Below, one piece after another: positions 44,367 through 56,244 of a DNA stretch of 64,000 bases (the stretch's first letter is position 1; every line of letters starts with the position of its first letter). The position numbers were made by a program, and so were the translations under genes. The notes below the pieces were generated by a model. It saw only the letters and a list, made by a program, of their open reading frames with translations. It had not been told where the DNA came from and did not search any database. The stretch lies in assembly GCA_002189035.1 (NCBI GenBank), contig NEEC01000020.1:620001-684000 (forward strand), read 5' to 3'. The DNA is from Utricularia gibba. Lineage: Eukaryota; Streptophyta; Magnoliopsida; Lamiales; Lentibulariaceae.

Positions 44367-45914
44367 CTAGTGGAGAGTGGGAGAGTAGTGGAACATACCG
44401 ATGTCGGATAATGGATGCGTTAGCTCATGCAAGGGAGGTATGTTTTTGGAGGCGAAGAGCATGATGTGCGGAATCGTCTTGTCGTAAACGACATGCCGAA
44501 CGGCCAGGTTGGGCCTGCTGCTTTGCCTGATAAACCTGGAAACGTTACCAAACTTGGATGAATCTACCCGGTAAGTCGTCGACTGCTCATTACAGCTCCC
44601 ACTGCTCATTCCTGCATCCTGGAAGGTGCTGTCCGGGGAAGGCGCTGGTTCGGGCTTGTCGAGTTGCTGCAGTTTTCCGACATATTCACATACAAAGCTT
44701 CCGGATGATATGAATCCCTTGGTTCTGACGCCCCATTCCCCAGAATCCGTCTTGAAAACCTCCAATCGGTAGCATAAACCACGTTGACTGGCTCTGTTCC
44801 CGCAAGAAGAGGGGCACTTGCAGTTTGGACCGCACTCGAACACAACCGGCAGTTCGCCATCAATCTTTCTAGCAATGCAGGGACAAGGGGTAGAAGTTGA
44901 ACAGCCACCCTTGCATCCACAACCTCCATGTTCTATTTCTGTGCACCATTCTGGATATGCAACGGTGCTTATGTAAGAGAATGCAGGCGGCGGTTCTGTA
45001 TCATATGCATTGAGAGCACGGATTGGCATGTTCTCTTCCCCTTCTGATAAGTCATCCACCACACAGCGCTCCGTGCCCATAAACTTGATGGATGGAATTT
45101 GCTGACCAAGTCTATTCAGCTGAAACCTGAAGATAAACTTGCCGGTGGAAGATTTTTCTTTCCAGAATCTAGCGATAATATATAAACCATCATACGAAAA
45201 TGGGGAAGCACTCGGTGATGGATTACTTGTTCTTCTGCTTATCACACGAATCGGATAACTGGCCTTCATGCTATTCGCCATAGCAAGATTACCAAGAACC
45301 AGTTTCTGATCTTCTTTCTCATCTCCATGGCCTGAGTATACCAAGACATTGTGGTCTCTTGATTCGTTGTAATAGCGACCAGAATTCACTATGCTTATAG
45401 CGTAACGTGTTCCCTCATGATCCATGTAATCTATACCAGACATGTGGGAACAGTGCAAACCCACAACCATGAGCTCAGCTCTGAGATGGAATGTATCACC
45501 AACTTTCACCCCAGGGACATGACCAAATCGTTTCTCCGTATTGATCCACAGCCCTTTCTTCTTCATGTCATATGCCACGCTCATATCAACTCTAGGGCTT
45601 TCTGGATCTTCTATTTTCTTTGATCTGAACATTTGCCTAAATATCTTCAAAGTTTCCTGGACTTTTGAGCTGTCCAACTGAGCTACGTCAATGACACTCT
45701 CACTCAAGGTATCAGTTTTTGGGCGCTTGTGAGAAATGAGCTCCATTTCCTCAGAAATGCTAATACCATCGCACGCTCGCTTATTACCCAAACGAAATTC
45801 TGCTTCAAAATTGTTATTCATCGCCTTCGAGTTCTTGGATTCACTGACATGATTTCTGGGGAAATATATCATCACTACTGTAGCTTCTTCCTGCATCATA
45901 CAAATCAATTGCAT
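44367..45914 (-). CDS. SRA-SET protein of the SUVH family with a degenerate, truncated SET domain
   Basis: SUVH proteins bind methylated DNA through the SRA domain and methylate H3K9 through SET. This intronless frame encodes 515 residues. SRA spans about 128-285 (HVPGVKVGDTFHLRAELMVV, SGIDYMDHEGTRYAISIVNS, EDQKLVLGNLAMANSMKASY). Pre-SET lies near 325-385 with its Cys cluster (GGCGCKGGCSTSTPCPC, FECGPNCKCPSSCGNR). SET begins normally (GEWGVRTKGFISSGSFVCEY) but lacks the GNDEYLFDIG-type segment. It reads FIRQSSRPNLAV where active enzymes have FINHSCSPNL, and stops after HELTHPLSDIG without post-SET cysteines. The N-terminal extension of SUVH5/6 is also missing. It is probably catalytically dead but could bind DNA. 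A 5'-UTR exon near 46192-46430 with a GTGAGT donor, and an acceptor just before the ATG (CCATTAG at 45915), suggest a real transcription unit. Confidence 0.82.
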   Translation of the reverse strand: MQLICMMQEEATVVMIYFPRNHVSESKNSKAMNNNFEAEFRLGNKRACDGISISEEMELISHKRPKTDTLSESVIDVAQLDSSKVQETLKIFRQMFRSKKIEDPESPRVDMSVAYDMKKKGLWINTEKRFGHVPGVKVGDTFHLRAELMVVGLHCSHMSGIDYMDHEGTRYAISIVNSGRYYNESRDHNVLVYSGHGDEKEDQKLVLGNLAMANSMKASYPIRVISRRTSNPSPSASPFSYDGLYIIARFWKEKSSTGKFIFRFQLNRLGQQIPSIKFMGTERCVVDDLSEGEENMPIRALNAYDTEPPPAFSYISTVAYPEWCTEIEHGGCGCKGGCSTSTPCPCIARKIDGELPVVFECGPNCKCPSSCGNRASQRGLCYRLEVFKTDSGEWGVRTKGFISSGSFVCEYVGKLQQLDKPEPAPSPDSTFQDAGMSSGSCNEQSTTYRVDSSKFGNVSRFIRQSSRPNLAVRHVVYDKTIPHIMLFASKNIPPLHELTHPLSDIGMFHYSPTLH

Positions 45915-46450
45915 CTAATGGAGAACTAGCAATGGAAATGAAAGCTAGCGAAACACAATTAATCATAAAGTACGGACAATTAACGTTACCACGAACGCCA
46001 AAATGCAGTGAAAAACAGTAAAATCACTAAAAAAATCTCAGACGAAACCGGATCACCGACAAGAAGCGTGAAATGCGCCCAAATGTAGCGAAAAACAGCG
46101 AAGCGACTCGAGAATCCCGATAAAACCGCTTTAAACCATTAAACATGCACAGCATCAGCAAAAAAATGCAGAAGAAAGAACAAACTCACTGGAAACCCTA
46201 CGATGAAACTGCCGTCTGACGACACGCGTGAAGTGAACTCCAAAATGCCGCCGGAAACACGAAAACCCTCGAAGATGGAAGCAGAAAAGGAGTAGAGAAG
46301 CGCGAGCAAGCTCGGGAGAAATTACTGCAGAAAACCGGTGGCGGAGAAGCGCCGGCAGACGGAAGAAATGGCGGTTCGCAGACACCGATCCCTTGGAAAA
46401 CCCAAACGCTTGATCTTCCTCTTTGAAAATTCAAATATTGTAAACCGTGC
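45915..46450 (-). promoter_or_regulatory. 5' leader and promoter of the SRA-SET gene
   Basis: A GC-rich segment at about 46192-46430 reads as a 5'-UTR exon ending TTTCCA|GTGAGT. The following ~270 bases are AT-rich and end CTCCATTAG at the ATG, consistent with a leader intron. Confidence 0.5.
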
Positions 46451-48014
46451 AACCGCTGTTTAGAGTGCTCTGTACGAATGAGCTATAAACATTTCTTTAA
46501 AAATATTTAATAAATATTATTCAAATTACTTTAATAAGGTATATTTATTTTTTAATTATTAATTATCACAGCAGCTTAAAAATATTTAATTGATCAAATT
46601 ATTGCAGGATCTTGTCCCAAGTAAATTAGCAAAATATTCCAACTTTAAAAATTAATTTTCAAAAAACCTCAAATTGTTATTTTTCTTACAGATACCTTAC
46701 TTTCAATAATAATTTACAAAATATCTCATTTTTTTAATTTAATTTGTAAAATACCTTATCTGTTTTTCAAGATATCCTAATTCTTTTTATTTTTCTGTAC
46801 AAAATACTTTAATTAACATAACGCTCTAATTTTTAAAATAAATTAGGATAAATTACTAACCACATTAATTAGGTATTTTGCCACTCTATTGATCAATTAG
46901 GTTAACAAAAAAAGAAAATTAAGGCATTTTTCCAATAAGAACAACTAATTTCTACTCTTTCTAAACCAATTTATAATTGTTTTGGAATTATTTAATTGAA
47001 TTGATTAATATTTAAAGTGCAAAAAAATGATAAATAAATTTTATAATAAATGAAACATACATCATATTCATGTATGAAAAAAGGCATAATTATAATTATT
47101 TATAAAAAATATTTACAAGGTAAACTTATATCTTATAATTTTTTAATACTGCAATAGATAGTGTTAATTTTTTTTGTAAAAATTGTAATAAAGAATAATT
47201 GAATATAAAAAATGATGAATTAAAAAAGATAATTGAATATATAAGATAATATTATCATCTTAATCTAATCTTTTTAATATTAATTTTTTTGAATTAAAAT
47301 GTAAAAAATGGTGAAGAATTAGATGGAATAAAAAATAGATAATGGCTTCTTTTCACAATAACATTCTAGAATTGATTTTAATAAAATTAAAAACAATGAT
47401 AAAATAAAAATTGATATATATTTGTAAATAATTTTTCAGAAAAATTATTACAGAATAAATTTATATTTGAAATGTAAAAATGGTAATTGATTTTAATAAT
47501 TAAATTTTAAATTTTAAAATTATGTTATATATTATTTATATTATAAAAATATAATATGTTTTTGAATTATAATTTATGCTATTAGTTTAATAAAAAATAT
47601 GTATAACTGTAATTTGAATATTACAAATATTTATCAAAAATCAATTTTCATAGATAAGTCACTATGTCTTGGTTTTCATATAATTAAAATGATTTTTAAA
47701 AATGAATTATTGTAAAATAAAATTTGAAATATGTTTGAAATATAGAAATAATTATATATGAATTGAATATGAAATGGAGAACATTATTATCGAAAAAAAT
47801 TGACAAAATTTTTAATGATTGCGTTAGTAAAATAATGGTATCAAATTTATTGATTGTAAATCATTGCAATTTTTATTTAAAAAAATTGACCCGAAAAGGT
47901 GCATCAATCAGCTGCTTCGGGTGCACCATTATCAAACGCAACGCGTACAGGTGCAGCAGCAGGAGTAGCGGTGGCGACTCGATAGGCTGAACCGTGACCC
48001 AACAGCTTGAAGCC
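46451..48014. other. AT-rich intergenic region, no gene seen
   Basis: About 1.6 kb of AT-rich, low-complexity sequence with no exon recognised until the bZIP leader near 47900. Confidence 0.55.
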
Positions 48015-49892
48015 ATGATGCAAGATCCCAACTCCAAGGAACCCCGATCCCACGCGCCGCCGCATTACGGCGCAATGCGGGCAGGCCACCACCGGCGAGC
48101 CCACTCCGAGTTCAACTTCCGCCTACCGGAAGACGTAGATCTGGGGTCCGCGCAGTTGGATGAGCCCGCTGGGAGTTTCGAGGAGATGGGATCCGAGGAT
48201 GATCTGCTCTCCACCTACATGGACATCGAGACGCTCTGCGGTGGATCTGGGTTCGCCGATTCGGGCTCCGACAATGTGGGCTGCGGCGGGTCCGCCCCCG
48301 AGAGAGACAAGCGCGGGGGAATCAGGCCGCGGCATCGGTACAGCAACTCGGTGGACGGGTCGAGCTTGCTGTTGGGCGAGAGCACTAGCAGCATCGAGGC
48401 AAAGAAAGCTATGCCTCCCGATAAGCTCGCCGAGCTATGGACGATCGACCCCAAACGCGCCAAAAGGTTCCAATTCTCTTCCCCAATTCGAGATTCCTTC
48501 TGGGTCGAAATCTCCAATCGAATCCCGTATTCACAAGCTCATCAAATTGTTCAGGATTTTGGCGAACCGCCATTCTGCTGCCCGTTCCAAGGAAAGGAAA
48601 GTGCGCTACATATCGGAGCTGGAGAGGAAGGTTCAGACCCTCCAGGCGGAGGCCACAACCTTATCTGCTCAGCTCACCCTCTTCCAGGTTCTTCTTCAAA
48701 CCACCGCTTTCAATTTTACAGAGAATCGATCAATTTTTTAAAACCCTAATCAAACCAGGTTTGTTACCTAATTTAAACCACTCTAAACTATCTAAAAAAA
48801 CAGGATGTGTAGATCATTTACAATTTGGATAATCCTCAGATAGATAGATATATATAGATATATATATTCAATTTTTACCCTATAAAAGATTGAATTGAAT
48901 GTATAATTATGGAATTAAACTAACATTTATAATTAACTAGAGTCAATTTTAATTCGATATAACTGTTTTTATTTTTAAAATTTATATCAAATTTTATTTT
49001 ACTAGAATTAATTTTTATAAATAGTTTAAGTTTATAAAAATAATGAGATTTTTTTGTATAATAATTGATTTTTTATAATTAATTCTAATATTGAAATTAT
49101 ATTGTATATCTATTTTTATAAAGAATAGTATAAATAATTTAGCTAACTTAAATTATAATTTTATTATAAATATCTTTAAATCAAAATAATGTTTTTATAA
49201 TACAAATAATGTACAAAATATATATTTTTAAATTTATAGCTTATAATTATTAATAATTATGAATAAACATATAATTTAATTATTAAAATCAATTTTTGTT
49301 TTTTACAATTAAACATAAATTTATTATATAATAATTGCTATATAAAATAATTTTAAATATATATAAATTATTATTCTATTTAAATTTTTAATTTTGCGAA
49401 AATCAATTATACATTACTTTTTCCAAATGAAATTTAAAAATAAAAGAATTAGAAAATGTAATGTACAATGGCAGAGAGACACGAGAGGGCTGAGCAAGGA
49501 GAACACGGGGCTGAAGCTCCGGCTACAGGCAATGGAGCAGCAAGCGCAGCTGCGAGATGGTAAGCTACCCGCAATCTGATACTTGCTTTTTCTGTTCACT
49601 GTGAACCGCAGTCTTCCATCTTCTTCCTACAGCTCTGAATGAAGCACTCAAGCAGGAGGTAGAGAGGCTGCGGATCGCCACCGGAGAAGCGTCCCACGGC
49701 CCGGACCCCTTTACTTTCGCACCGTACAATCAGCCGGGCAACTTCCCGTCGCAGCCGAGTGACGGTACCTCCACGGCGGCGGCGGTTTCGTCGCGTCAAC
49801 ATGACGCGCTGGGGCGGTTCCGAGCCCTGGGTATCGGCAATACTGGTGAGGAGGCGTCGGTGTCCGCCATGGAAAGCGGCACCACGTTCTGA
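48015..49892 (+). CDS. Group I bZIP transcription factor (bZIP18/bZIP52/RF2b/VIP1-like)
   Basis: Four exons (48015-48466, 48555-48687, 49475-49559, 49633-49892), phases consistent, 309 residues. N-terminal [20 protein letters not shown] and ELGSEDDL-like ([19 protein letters not shown]) are the group I signature, including the RxxS 14-3-3/kinase site in [20 protein letters not shown] is a second phosphosite region. The basic region is [20 protein letters not shown]; its [10 protein letters not shown] carries the Lys in place of the usual Arg that defines group I. A long zipper follows ([40 protein letters not shown]). The C-terminal tail is shorter than in Arabidopsis bZIP18. Intron 2 is 787 bases and very AT-rich. 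The start is the first of two adjacent ATGs; the frame is open upstream only from a non-ATG codon. Confidence 0.93.
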
Positions 49893-50639
49893 TGCTCTAA
49901 TTGTTGATAGAATGACAGGCACGGCGTTTAACAGGAAGAAGCTTGGTGGCTTCTTATTCTTTCCATTGCATTTGATTGTTTACTCTGTTCATGGCTGTCA
50001 TCCCTTCTTCTGATCTTCATGGACTCTGTAAATGGCCCTTTTTTTCTCGTACGCCTCCCAGCCTTTCATTTCACTTAGAATCAGAATTCGAAATGATCGT
50101 AGAATACCTGCGTCGCCCTCCTGGTCTCCGTGCGCCTCGTATTTGGATGTTAAGGTGGAGTGGGGGTTAGGTTCAAATTTTGTAAAAAAATGAAACTGTT
50201 CACAATGTCATGAACTAGTTTTGAGAGGAAATTCTTTATCACACCAACACTTGGAACAATTGGAGAGATAATTTCAAGTTCTTCCCAACTTTATACTGTA
50301 GTATATCATTTCATTTACACATCATCATTTATTTTTATTTTTGTACGAAAATTCATATAAATACATACTTTTCTAAAATATATATATATTTAATCATATT
50401 TTATATTGAAAATTTTAAATATAATATATTGTAATATAATTATATTACAATATTTATATTAATCAATAAATTAAAACATAACAATTAAATATATGCAAAA
50501 CTTATGCAATAAAATATTTAATAAATGCATAACCAATATTATTCGAATTAAAATTCCAAAGTCTCGAAAACACATTCTCAAAAATATCTAAAATTGAAAT
50601 TAATCAACTCTTAATTTTCTCTTCGAATGTATATCCATT
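49893..50639. other. 3' region of the group I bZIP gene, then AT-rich spacer
   Basis: 3' UTR to about 50300, then AT-rich sequence leading to the Mutator-like element. No gene seen. Confidence 0.5.
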
Positions 50640-51444
50640 AAGCTGCTTGAAAATGGTGTTGATTTAGCATGACCTCTAGTATTCACTCTTTTTGCTAGAT
50701 TGTGAATAAAATCAAATGAAGATGCACCTCATCCACTCTCAGGAATTAATGGATTAAATTGACTTTTGTATATTTTCGCAAAGATCTTCACTTGATAATA
50801 TTTTGAAATATAAGAACTTGCATCTTCATTGAATTTCTTGTACACTTAAGAGAGGAATAAAATTAATAACTATTATGATATTACAAATAACATGATATAT
50901 CAAAAGATAATTCTTACCTGAATAGCATTTGAACATGGAATAGTTTTTTGTTGCTACTTTCCACAAATACATGTCAATTTTATCAAACAAATAATATAAT
51001 AATGTTTTTTTTTCTAGAATTTTTGCTTCGAGACATCACATTGTTACTCATTTTATCTACGTTCTATTTCTTGATCCTGTAATTGGTTGATTTGTCATCA
51101 CATTTCCTATAAACAAATAGTGAATATGGAGTAAGCAATTGACCCCTTTCTATGAGTAAATCCATCTTCGTTTTACTATACACATCTCTCAAAAGTAGCC
51201 TCAACAAGAGTTTTTGGATGTAATCTTCGTGTCCCATGTAAAACACTTTTTAATGATTCAACAATACTTGTGGTATGGACACCACATCTACAAAAATAAG
51301 AAATATAAAGTTAATATAATAATAATATGAATAAAATTATTCCATTTAGAGTTAACTAATGTTATCATCATATGATAATGTTCATCGCTTTGGATCGATT
51401 TCATGGAGATACTCAAATACTACTTCATTCTTATTTCTGATTTT

Positions 51445-51930
51445 CTACATAGCTATTTGAAACTTTTCTTTTTTTGAACTCAAGGCAGTTTCCCAAAATA
51501 AATTAACTAAATGTTTTGACCTGAAATGATATATGAAATTTGGAAATAGATGTTGCATACAAAATCTGTAATCTACTGTAGGCTCATTGAAAGCAGGTAT
51601 AGCCTTAATCGCAGATAATAATCCTGCACCACGATCAGTTACTAGACAAATACGACGTCCTTTCACGATATGCTTAACCAAAAGGTTAAAAAACCAACAA
51701 CATGATTCATAAGATTCTTCCTCAACAATAGCAAATGCAAGTGGAATTATAGTGTGGTCACCATCAATTGTGCATGCTATTAGAAGGTGATATCTATATC
51801 CTGCATATAGATGTGTTTCATCAACAATAATAACCGGACGACAATACCTAAAAGCATGGACGCATGATCCAAAAGCCCAAAATATATGGTGTAGCATTTG
51901 CTTGCCATCATGAGAACGAAGATTCTCATA
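51445..51930 (-). pseudogene. MULE transposase core fragment
   Basis: The longest open part of the transposase. It encodes GKQMLHHIFWAFGSCVHAF, then the first Asp motif IVDETHLYAGY, the second in CLVTDRGAGLLSAI, and the typical YRFCMQHLFPNFIYHFRSKH segment. It ends at a stop after KEKFQIAM at 51445, upstream of where the SWIM zinc finger would follow. It is part of the decayed element at 50640-53815. Confidence 0.85.
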
Positions 51931-53372
51931 TTCAAATATAGTATCTGTGATAAAATAAATATGTTAGTAAACAAATATCAATATTTGTAAAATAATAAAA
52001 ATGAATTACCTGGGTTAGATTCCTTAATAGATAACAAATAAGAATGAAGCTTTGTCACCGATTCTTCCCAAGTACCATACATATGCATCATAGCACGCCT
52101 AATAACAGTCCATCCAAGCTTATATGATATCTTGAAATGATAAATTTCATCAATATCATCAATAACATCAGAAACACAAATCCTTGAATTCGCTTTAACC
52201 TTGTTCATGATATGAAGAGACACAAATTTACTAGTAATGCTATCATTTCTAGCAGTTCTGGAACTGCTAGAAAAGCAAGTATGAGGCCCCTCGTATTGTG
52301 TCACAGTCCAAAACTGAGTGATACTGCTATTCCATACCTTTACACACCATTTATTGCATTTCGGTTGATATAATTTATTTCATACTACTTGTTGTTGGTC
52401 TTCTCAACATGAAAAGGTCTTTTTCAGCTTCGTGATACAATAATAATTCAATGCTTCCTTTATTGAAGTTTTATCTTTAAAGAAAACCTCCTTGCATGGA
52501 TCACCGCTTGTCCCATCAAAGAAGTTTAAAATCTTCTAAAATTCAATTGCTGTTGGAATTTCCATTGACACATCGTTTTCATAAAACCTGTCTTCTATTT
52601 GTTCATCATCATCATCACTTGAAGAAAGTGGAGATGGAATTACTTCTTGCATCATTTCGTTTTTAGCTTGCTCAATAGCATTTTCCTCACATAAATGATC
52701 CAAATCCCATAATATATCTTCATCACAAGGTGATTCTGGTGATGAAGAATTGTGATATGTTGATGAAGTGCATGGATTATTATGAATAGTTGATATTTCT
52801 CCAACACTAATTAGAAATAAAACATAAAATATATCATTAACACAATTTAATCATATGAATTCAAAAAAATATCCTAAATGTAATTTAAAACTAATAATAA
52901 TAAATGTTATTTGAAAAAAAAAATACATACCAGTGTGTTGTTGAATGATCAAATTCATGAAGTTTGGAGTTGCACTAATATACATATCAACACTTGAAAC
53001 CATACGACTTTGATTAAAAATCAAAGACAAACTATCATCCGTTTGATCAAGAGGATGGCAGTATCTCTTAAAACCCATTGTTGAATCCATAGCAACATAA
53101 TTCACAATGATGGTAATAGAATACTCAGTTGAAGATAGTTGCATAACTTCATAAATCAATGACTATAGCATGAATATTGAGGTATCTTGAGCAACCCAAG
53201 CAGAAAATCATGGTGGTGAATCATACCACATACTAGTGTTTCCATAAAACAAGTTATCTCTCTAGTACAATCGGATCTCAATTGGAGAGGAAGCCATTGA
53301 AATTGTAAGAGGAAGAAAAGGGGAAAGAATGATGATATGAAATGTGTGTTTCATTATATACTTCATTTTTTC

Positions 53373-53815
53373 ATTGTGAATTGAAAAAAAGACAAATTAA
53401 TTTAATATTACACCAAACTTTTTCAGAATTTTAATTTTAAAGTTTGAACATGTCAGTATCACATATGTACTATTGCTTCATTTTTGAATTTTGAATTGAA
53501 AAAAATACAAATGAATTTAATATTACATCAAAAATTTTCAGAATTTTAATGTAAAAAAATCTAAACATGTTAGTATCACATGTGTAATATTGTTTCGTTT
53601 TTTAATTTTGAATTAAAAAAACAAATTAATTTAATGTTATAGCACACTTTTTTCATAATTTTAATTCTATTTATGAACATGTCAATATCACATGTGTACT
53701 ATTGATTTATTTTTTTAATTTTGAATTGGAAAAAAGATAAATTAATATAATGTTACATCAAATTTTTTACAGAATTTTAATGCTAAAATCTGAATATGTC
53801 AATATCAAGTATGTA
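53373..53815. repeat. ~115-bp tandem repeat, about four units, at the 5' end of the MULE
   Basis: Units start near TTTTGAATTGAAAAAA and contain AAATTAATTTAAT, TTTTCAGAATTTTAAT and GAACATGTCAGTATCACATA-type sequence followed by TGTACTATTG. Copies begin at about 53378, 53493, 53610 and 53723, a spacing of 113-117 bases. Position just outside the transposase start fits subterminal repeats of a MULE. Confidence 0.85.
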
Positions 53816-54556
53816 TTATTGTACTGAACAAATTGATTATAATATAATATAAAAAGAAATAAATATATTATATTATTTATTTGAATTTTCACGTAAAATA
53901 TAAATATAAAATATTGATTGAATTTTGGTATAAAAATTAAATAAAAAATGATGATGTGAAAATAAAATGGAACACTAGAGTACAATGTTGGATATAACTT
54001 GGAATTCTCTCTCAAAGTGTTGTTGTGATAAGTAATTTGCACCTAGCTTTGGTTTTAAATTTGATAAAATTTTATTTTAAAGATTTTCATATTCGTATTT
54101 AAAATTTGATGAATCGGATGATATTATGTTAGTATTATATCGTATTTACATTTCATATATTCAAATTTATGATAATTAAATTATATTCATATTTGTATAA
54201 TTTAAATTAATGAGTGTTATATTATATTTTGTGTGATATATAGTATAACGACATTATAATCAAAATTTGTTAGTTATATAATATTAGGGATTAAATATAT
54301 AATTTTATAAGTTTAGAATTAATTTACTTATACAAAATAAATTGAAAAGCTTATGACATAATTTTGAAATTTAAAAATTCAATATTGATTATAATTTGAA
54401 ATGACATCAAACTACATCCACTAATATATAAAAGTCACTATAACAAAAGTAATTGCAAAAGAGCTCCCATAGAAATTGCATATGGACCCCAGATTCTTTA
54501 AAAACTAAAAAGTACCACTGGGATGAGGAAAAATATTAACAAAAGAAGCGCACATT
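53816..54556. other. AT-rich spacer, no gene seen
   Basis: Between the MULE repeats and the 3' end of the AZG1-like gene. AT-rich; only short frames of low complexity. Confidence 0.5.
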
Positions 54557-56244
54557 TCACGCATCTTCACGTTTAGGCACCGCTGCAACCCTGAATTTAC
54601 TCAAAAGCCCCTTACCGAAATCCCAGAGATGCAAAATGATGTAACTCCCAATCCCACCAATCAAACCGTACGCAATCGAATAAGTCAACGGCATCAAAAT
54701 CATAGTCAAGAACGCCGGAATCGCTTGGCTCATGTCCCCCACTCCACCTCCGCCGCCGCCTTCATCATCATCACCGCCACCAGAATCAACGGCGGCCCCA
54801 CCGCCCACGGTGGGATCGACGCCAGCAACGGTGTCAGGAAGAGCGCGAGTATGAAATACGCGCCGGCGGTTAAAGCCGTTATCCCCGTCCTCCCCCCTTC
54901 CCTTATCCCTGTTGATGATTCGATGAAGGCTGTCACGGTCGACGTGCCCAGTAATGATCCGACGACGATCGACGAAGCGTCTGCTATGAAAGCGAAATAC
55001 TGGCCTTCGAAATCGCCGTTGGCGTCGGTGAAGCCGGCGAAATTGGCCATGGAGTAAAGAGTTCCGGTGGTGTCGAGGATATCTACGTAGAGAAATGAAA
55101 TCACGGCCTCCCAGAAGGGGGCTTTTGCTATTTCCACGAAGCTCAGGGCGCCGGCGGTGGTGCGGATGCGGTGGACGTCGACGACTTTTTTGAAGTAATT
55201 GTAGGCGGAATCCCCGCCGGGAGTGTTCGGGAACGCCGTAACGGCGGTCCCTCTGAACCACGAGACCGCCGTGACGAAAACGATGCCGTATATCATTGCT
55301 CCTTTGATATTTTTCACCAAGCAATACGAAATAATTACGAATCCCACCACTCCAAGCCACAGCGTTGGGCTCATCATTCGTCCCTGCAAACAGAGTATGT
55401 CGCCAGAGACATCGCCGCCGGGGATTAACGCGACTGTGCCGTTCGCCAACCTCATAATCGGCGCCACCGCGGCCCTGGCGGAGCTAGGGCAACCTCCCAG
55501 CGTAATTAAAGTCGATGAGCTGTATCCGATCAGCCCGATTCCTTGATTGTTTTGAAGTCCAATGAAAGCTAGAAACAATCCGATTCCGGCGGAAGAAGAT
55601 ATTCTCACCGGTCTAGGTATCAATTTCGCGAGCTTCGCTCGGAGACCGACGGCGGAAATGAACACAAAGATCATTCCCTCGACAAAAATCGCCGCCAAAG
55701 CGCTCCGGTAGGTTAAATTGCCGGAGCCGTGAAATCCGACGATAGAGTAAGCGAAATAGGCGTTAGCGCCCATCCCCGGCGCCAGAGCTAACGGAAGATT
55801 CGCGAATACCCCCATAATGAAACAGCCGACGAAGGACGCCGCCGCAGTGGCGACAATTAAATCCTTCTTGGTTTTCTGTAAACAAGCAGCATAACCAGGA
55901 TTCACAGGAGCAAATTTGCAGGATTCGCTAGGGGAAACAACGGTGATGTTTCCGCCTCTGCAATCGGCGAGAGGAACAACCGGATCAGAGCAAACATCGA
56001 CACAATCCGCGACGGAACAAGTGCCTCCGGAATCGGAGAGTATGGAGGCGTTCACCGCGAGGATGTACGCCATCGTCAGAAACGTGGCTGTCCCTGCTCG
56101 AAGCTCTGTGGTGAAGGTAGTGCGCCGTTCAGTGATCCTGAAGTATTTTCCGATGCGACTCTGCGCGATGCCGGAGTTCAGGCGGTCCAATGGAGATTTC
56201 GCGGCGGTTGACGGCTGAGTGGGAGTGCCTGATTCCATTTCCAT
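54557..56244 (-). CDS. AZG1: AZG1-like adenine/guanine permease; one-base frameshift near the C-terminus
   Basis: Purine (and, reported for Arabidopsis, cytokinin) importer of the NCS2/Azg-like family in the plasma membrane. Intronless, as in AZG1. The main frame begins [12 protein letters not shown] and contains [100 protein letters not shown] and [20 protein letters not shown]. It then stops at EVEWGT (54730). The expected continuation [40 protein letters not shown] and the stop at 54557 are present one frame away. The C run (plus strand) at 54736-54740 needs one more base. Corrected length would be 562 residues, close to AZG1 (about 580). Confidence 0.95.

Larger units (their letters stand above)
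50640..53815 (-). mobile_element. Decayed Mutator-like (MULE) DNA transposon
   Basis: Minus-strand fragments in order match a MuDR/MULE transposase. The start at about 53296 reads MASSPIEIRLY-stop. A block at 52851-53159 (MDSTMGFKRYCH..) follows. The region 51978-52304 resembles the MuDR N-terminal domain (TQYEGPHTC, YKLGWTVIRRAMMHMYGTWE). The MULE core is at 51445-51930 with IVDETHLYAGYRYHLL, IIPLAFAIVEEESYES and LVTDRGAGLLSAI, so two catalytic Asp positions are visible. A C-terminal piece lies near 50640-50830. Stops and frame changes interrupt it throughout. The 5' end is followed by a ~115-bp tandem array (53373-53815). I could not define the terminal inverted repeats or target duplication, so the limits are approximate. 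Confidence 0.82.
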
